Shown here piece by piece: positions 6,186-6,259 of a DNA stretch of 6,259 bases. This DNA is from UBA1140 sp964573285. Lineage in GTDB: Bacteria; Campylobacterota; Campylobacteria; Campylobacterales; Sulfurovaceae. Positions within the stretch are counted from its first letter, which is position 1. Every line of letters starts with the position of its first letter. The DNA lies in NCBI GenBank assembly GCA_964573285.1, contig CAZNJD010000052.1, positions 1 to 6,259 of the forward strand. The letters run 5' to 3'. A model generated the notes under the pieces. The model was given only the letters and a program-made list of their open reading frames with translations. It did no database searches and had not been told where the DNA came from. The position numbers and the translations under genes are program-made.

Positions 6186-6191
6186 CACGCT

Positions 6192-6259
6192 ATGAAAAAA
6201 CTATTATTATTCACCAATATTTATTATTCATTATTAATAATTCTATTATCAGGTTGTGG
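6192..6259 (+). CDS. Lipoprotein, N-terminal fragment (runs off the right edge)
   Basis: The only plus-strand gene; 22 full codons plus two bases are present. They encode a type II signal peptide: MKKLLLF start, a hydrophobic core, and a lipobox LSGC with the lipidated Cys at residue 22, followed by a probable Gly. The mature protein should be anchored in the inner or outer membrane facing the periplasm. Nothing of the mature domain is visible, so its function is unknown. The start is the first ATG, directly after a TAAAAT box and without a good Shine-Dalgarno. The gene diverges from the hemerythrin-like gene and may share regulation with it through the palindrome between them. Confidence 0.75.
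   Translation, partial: MKKLLLFTNIYYSLLIILLSGC

Overview
The window is AT-rich, gene-dense bacterial DNA. The protein styles suggest the Campylobacterota (Sulfurimonas, Sulfurovum or Arcobacter relatives): an Aer-type PAS hybrid kinase, a FIST protein, and a porin with an N-terminal coiled coil. Codon use favours A/T third positions, and promoters are mostly a lone -10 box with no clear -35. This assignment is an inference from sequence style; there is no rRNA or other marker gene here.

Layout: five genes lie on the minus strand and one on the plus strand. Read in the minus direction from the right they are a degenerate hemerythrin-like protein (6060-5635), an outer-membrane porin (5547-4357), a FIST-domain sensor (4259-3126), a large soluble hybrid histidine kinase (3123-253), and the first 42 codons of a Fic-family protein (127 to beyond base 1). 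A lipoprotein gene starts at 6192 on the plus strand, diverging from the hemerythrin-like gene, and is cut by the right edge. The longest gap between genes is about 130 bases. No tRNA, rRNA, CRISPR array, insertion sequence or phage gene was seen.

The core of the window is the FIST-kinase pair. The kinase start lies 2 nt after the FIST stop, and its ribosome binding site sits inside the last FIST codons, so the two are almost certainly co-transcribed and translationally coupled. By analogy with NosP/NahK-type pairs, the FIST protein would sense a ligand and control the kinase. The kinase has no transmembrane segment. It carries an Aer-type PAS (possibly FAD-binding), a second PAS, HisKA, HATPase, a degenerate receiver, an intact receiver and an Hpt domain. 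It therefore contains a whole phosphorelay but no output domain and has no response regulator gene nearby; its target is outside the window. A strong palindromic hairpin follows the kinase stop.

The porin has its own signal peptide and a good ribosome binding site that fixes the start at an ATG rather than an upstream GTG. The hemerythrin-like protein keeps only part of the usual iron ligand set. The two edge genes (Fic and lipoprotein) both have a -10 box 5-6 nt before the ATG and no usable Shine-Dalgarno, suggesting leaderless transcripts. A perfect 15-bp palindrome sits between the divergent hemerythrin-like and lipoprotein promoters and is a candidate operator.
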